Below the pieces are notes generated by a model. That model had not been told where the DNA came from. It did no database searches and saw only the letters and a list, made by a program, of their open reading frames with translations. The translations under genes were made by a program, and so were the position numbers. A DNA stretch of 7,568 nt from Pseudomonadota bacterium (GTDB lineage: Bacteria > Pseudomonadota > Gammaproteobacteria > Burkholderiales > Sulfuricellaceae): NCBI GenBank assembly GCA_021783895.1, contig JAJXTJ010000045.1, positions 1 through 7,568 on the forward strand. The letters run 5' to 3'. Below, piece by piece: positions 6,509-7,568 of this stretch; positions within the stretch are counted from its first letter, which is position 1, and each line of letters starts with the position of its first letter.

Positions 6509-6967
6509 TCAAGAATTGTGGCCAAAATCCGCTCGGCTCGCCGCAAGTAGCGCCGCCCAATCATCAGGCGGATTGCCTCGATCCAGCATTTTCTGGAATA
6601 CGGCGTAGGGGTCGGATTTACTCCCTGACGACCGCAGGGTGCGCTCGTCGTTGATCCAGGCAAAGACGATGACCTTCGCCTTCGAGTCATAACGGAAAAA
6701 TAGCCGGAAGCAACGCCCGATCTTGGCCCGGCGCCAGTGACGATAAATCGTTCCCATGGTATTGCCCTGCCGATATTCCTCTCGGGCAGGATCGCCTGGC
6801 ACCGTCTCAAAGATCAACTGGCTCAGAGCACGGTACAGCTTGACGTTTGCGTTAGCCTCGAAACCAGACGGATCAGCCGCTTCAGCCCGATCAGAGGCCG
6901 CCTTCAGTTTCTGCAGTTGCTCAACCAAACAATCGTGAAAGAGCAGCGACCAGCCGTGGCGCGGCAT
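6509..6967 (-). CDS. yhaV: Type II toxin YhaV (RelE-superfamily RNase)
   Basis: This 152-aa protein matches YhaV, the toxin of the PrlF-YhaV type II toxin-antitoxin system. In E. coli YhaV is a ribosome-associated RNase of the RelE superfamily that blocks growth unless bound by PrlF. Diagnostic stretches are GDPAREEYRQGNTMG (about residues 58-72), HWRRAKIGRCFRLFFRYD (77-94), the IVFAWINDERTLR strand-turn (about 100-112) and GSKSDPYAVFQKML. The C-terminal GNPPDDWAALL is also typical. The length is close to the E. coli protein (about 154 aa, from memory), so it seems intact. Its ATG overlaps the antitoxin stop (TAATG), the usual way to keep toxin translation tied to antitoxin. Activity is inferred from family membership. 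Confidence 0.92.
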   Translation of the reverse strand: MPRHGWSLLFHDCLVEQLQKLKAASDRAEAADPSGFEANANVKLYRALSQLIFETVPGDPAREEYRQGNTMGTIYRHWRRAKIGRCFRLFFRYDSKAKVIVFAWINDERTLRSSGSKSDPYAVFQKMLDRGNPPDDWAALLAASRADFGHNS

Positions 6968-7287
6968 TACAGGGCAACTTCACCGATAATCTCCTCATCG
7001 AGATCAACGGCATGATGAAGATTAGCCAGCATGGCCTGCGCCAGATCGTCCGGCAGAGAAGTGAGATGCTTGCCTGACTTGATGTCGCTTTCCAGCAGGG
7101 ACATAAAGGCGCCAATGGCAGGGTCTTCGTGTTCTTCACTATCGGCCTTGGTCACGACGACATCGGAGCCGCGAAGATCAAAGGCTACCTTGCCGCCAAC
7201 ATCAATGCCTAGAGCCTGACGGATAGGCTTGGGCAAAGTGATCTGGCCTTTTGAGGTGACGGTCGCAATTTCGTGAATGTGGGGCAT
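6967..7287 (-). CDS. prlF: Antitoxin PrlF (AbrB/SpoVT swapped-hairpin family)
   Basis: This 106-aa DNA-binding antitoxin neutralises YhaV and, in the family, represses its own operon together with the toxin. The N-terminal SpoVT/AbrB domain is clear: ATVTSKGQITLPKPIRQALGI at about residues 8-28, then a swapped-hairpin strand (KVAFDLRGSDVVVTKAD). The acidic, helical C-terminus (about 52-106) would wrap the toxin. The start at ATG 7287 is supported by AAGGAA (7295-7300 read on the minus strand), 7 nt upstream. The stop codon shares a base with the toxin start. The order antitoxin then toxin is as in E. coli prlF-yhaV. A palindrome in the promoter just upstream fits autoregulation. Confidence 0.92.
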   Translation of the reverse strand: MPHIHEIATVTSKGQITLPKPIRQALGIDVGGKVAFDLRGSDVVVTKADSEEHEDPAIGAFMSLLESDIKSGKHLTSLPDDLAQAMLANLHHAVDLDEEIIGEVAL

Positions 7288-7295
7288 GGATATAT

Positions 7296-7337
7296 TCCTT
7301 ACGGAGGCACGATTTAATGGTAAGGATATTTCCTTAC
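7296..7337. promoter_or_regulatory. Probable PrlF/YhaV operator: palindrome plus a third half-site
   Basis: A perfect palindrome GTAAGGA-TATT-TCCTTAC (7320-7337) lies between the -35 and -10 boxes. A third copy of the half-site TCCTTAC (7296-7302) lies downstream and includes the antitoxin's Shine-Dalgarno (AAGGAA on the minus strand). In register, the two like-oriented copies start 35 bp apart. Autorepression by the antitoxin-toxin complex is known for this family. That these bases are the binding site is inferred. Confidence 0.6.
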
Positions 7338-7345
7338 GCCGTCAA
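7317..7345 (-). promoter_or_regulatory. Promoter of prlF-yhaV(-rimO)
   Basis: Read on the minus strand, TTGACG (7345-7340, 5/6 to -35) and TACCAT (7322-7317, 4/6 to -10) are 17 bp apart. The expected transcription start is near 7310, about 23 nt before the antitoxin ATG. The spacer is filled by the operator palindrome, so a bound repressor would exclude RNA polymerase. Confidence 0.6.
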
Positions 7346-7568
7346 GAAGTGAATTTTCGAGGTTATCCAGATTCCGCAATTAGAACGCGCCAAGAGATCA
7401 CGATTCTCGATATCTACCGCAGTAATGGCGATGGCTCAACGTTAATTCTACTTTGACACATTTATTCATCATATTGAGCTTGCCATTTGCCTTGTCTGCT
7501 GCCGATAGGCTGAATCTTTGGATGTCTGTCGTCGTTCGTGCCGCTGGATTATTTGCTGCGCCAGGGTT
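7346..7568. other. Right-edge region without a supported gene
   Basis: These 223 bp, upstream of the prlF promoter, are more AT-rich than the rest of the window. Open frames cross the right edge but are too short to judge. On the minus strand one frame ends at TGA 7471-7469 (32 codons, Gln/Arg-rich, plausible as a protein C-terminus) and another at TGA 7400-7398 (56 codons). On the plus strand a frame with ATG 7522 runs off the edge without a Shine-Dalgarno. A perfect -35-like TTGACA (7453-7458, + strand) has no matching -10. No repeat or RNA gene is seen. Confidence 0.4.

Noticed and set aside
7453..7475. Promoter at TTGACA on the + strand near the right edge
   Set aside because: The -35 match is perfect, but no -10-like hexamer occurs at 16-18 bp spacing, and no supported gene follows.

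Overview
The window looks like a chromosomal segment of a proteobacterium, most likely a betaproteobacterium. This is inferred from the moderately high GC content and the character of the LysS, RimO, CopA and glycine-zipper proteins; nothing in the window fixes the species. Most genes are ordinary housekeeping or metal-homeostasis genes. There is one accessory toxin-antitoxin pair and one small uncharacterised gene pair.

Left part (1-1062, + strand): the C-terminal end of lysyl-tRNA synthetase (lysS), then a gap with a convincing sigma70-type promoter that carries a palindrome between its -35 and -10 boxes. This promoter drives a membrane-anchored glycine-zipper 2TM protein.

Copper block (1063-5005, + strand): a full-length P1B-1 copper-exporting ATPase (copA), a 287-bp gap filled by two unrelated imperfect inverted repeats, a CopZ-type copper chaperone, and two uncharacterised genes (206 and 93 aa) that overlap by one base in a TAATG. 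A good intrinsic terminator follows. CopZ would hand Cu(I) to CopA for export. The two unknown genes are linked to copper only by position and lack metal-binding motifs. The copA start has an 11-bp perfect inverted repeat placed exactly between a purine-rich Shine-Dalgarno tract and the ATG.

Right part (5004-7345, - strand): in transcription order, a promoter with a palindromic operator, a PrlF-type antitoxin, a YhaV-type toxin (TAATG overlap), then after 15 bp rimO, the methylthiotransferase of ribosomal protein S12. A small possible ORF follows rimO. The 223 bp at the right edge hold no gene I can support.

The window shows no strong sign of a wholly new system. The items most worth checking are the structured copA translation start, the coupled unknown gene pair downstream of copZ, and the placement of a ribosome-targeting toxin-antitoxin module directly in front of rimO.
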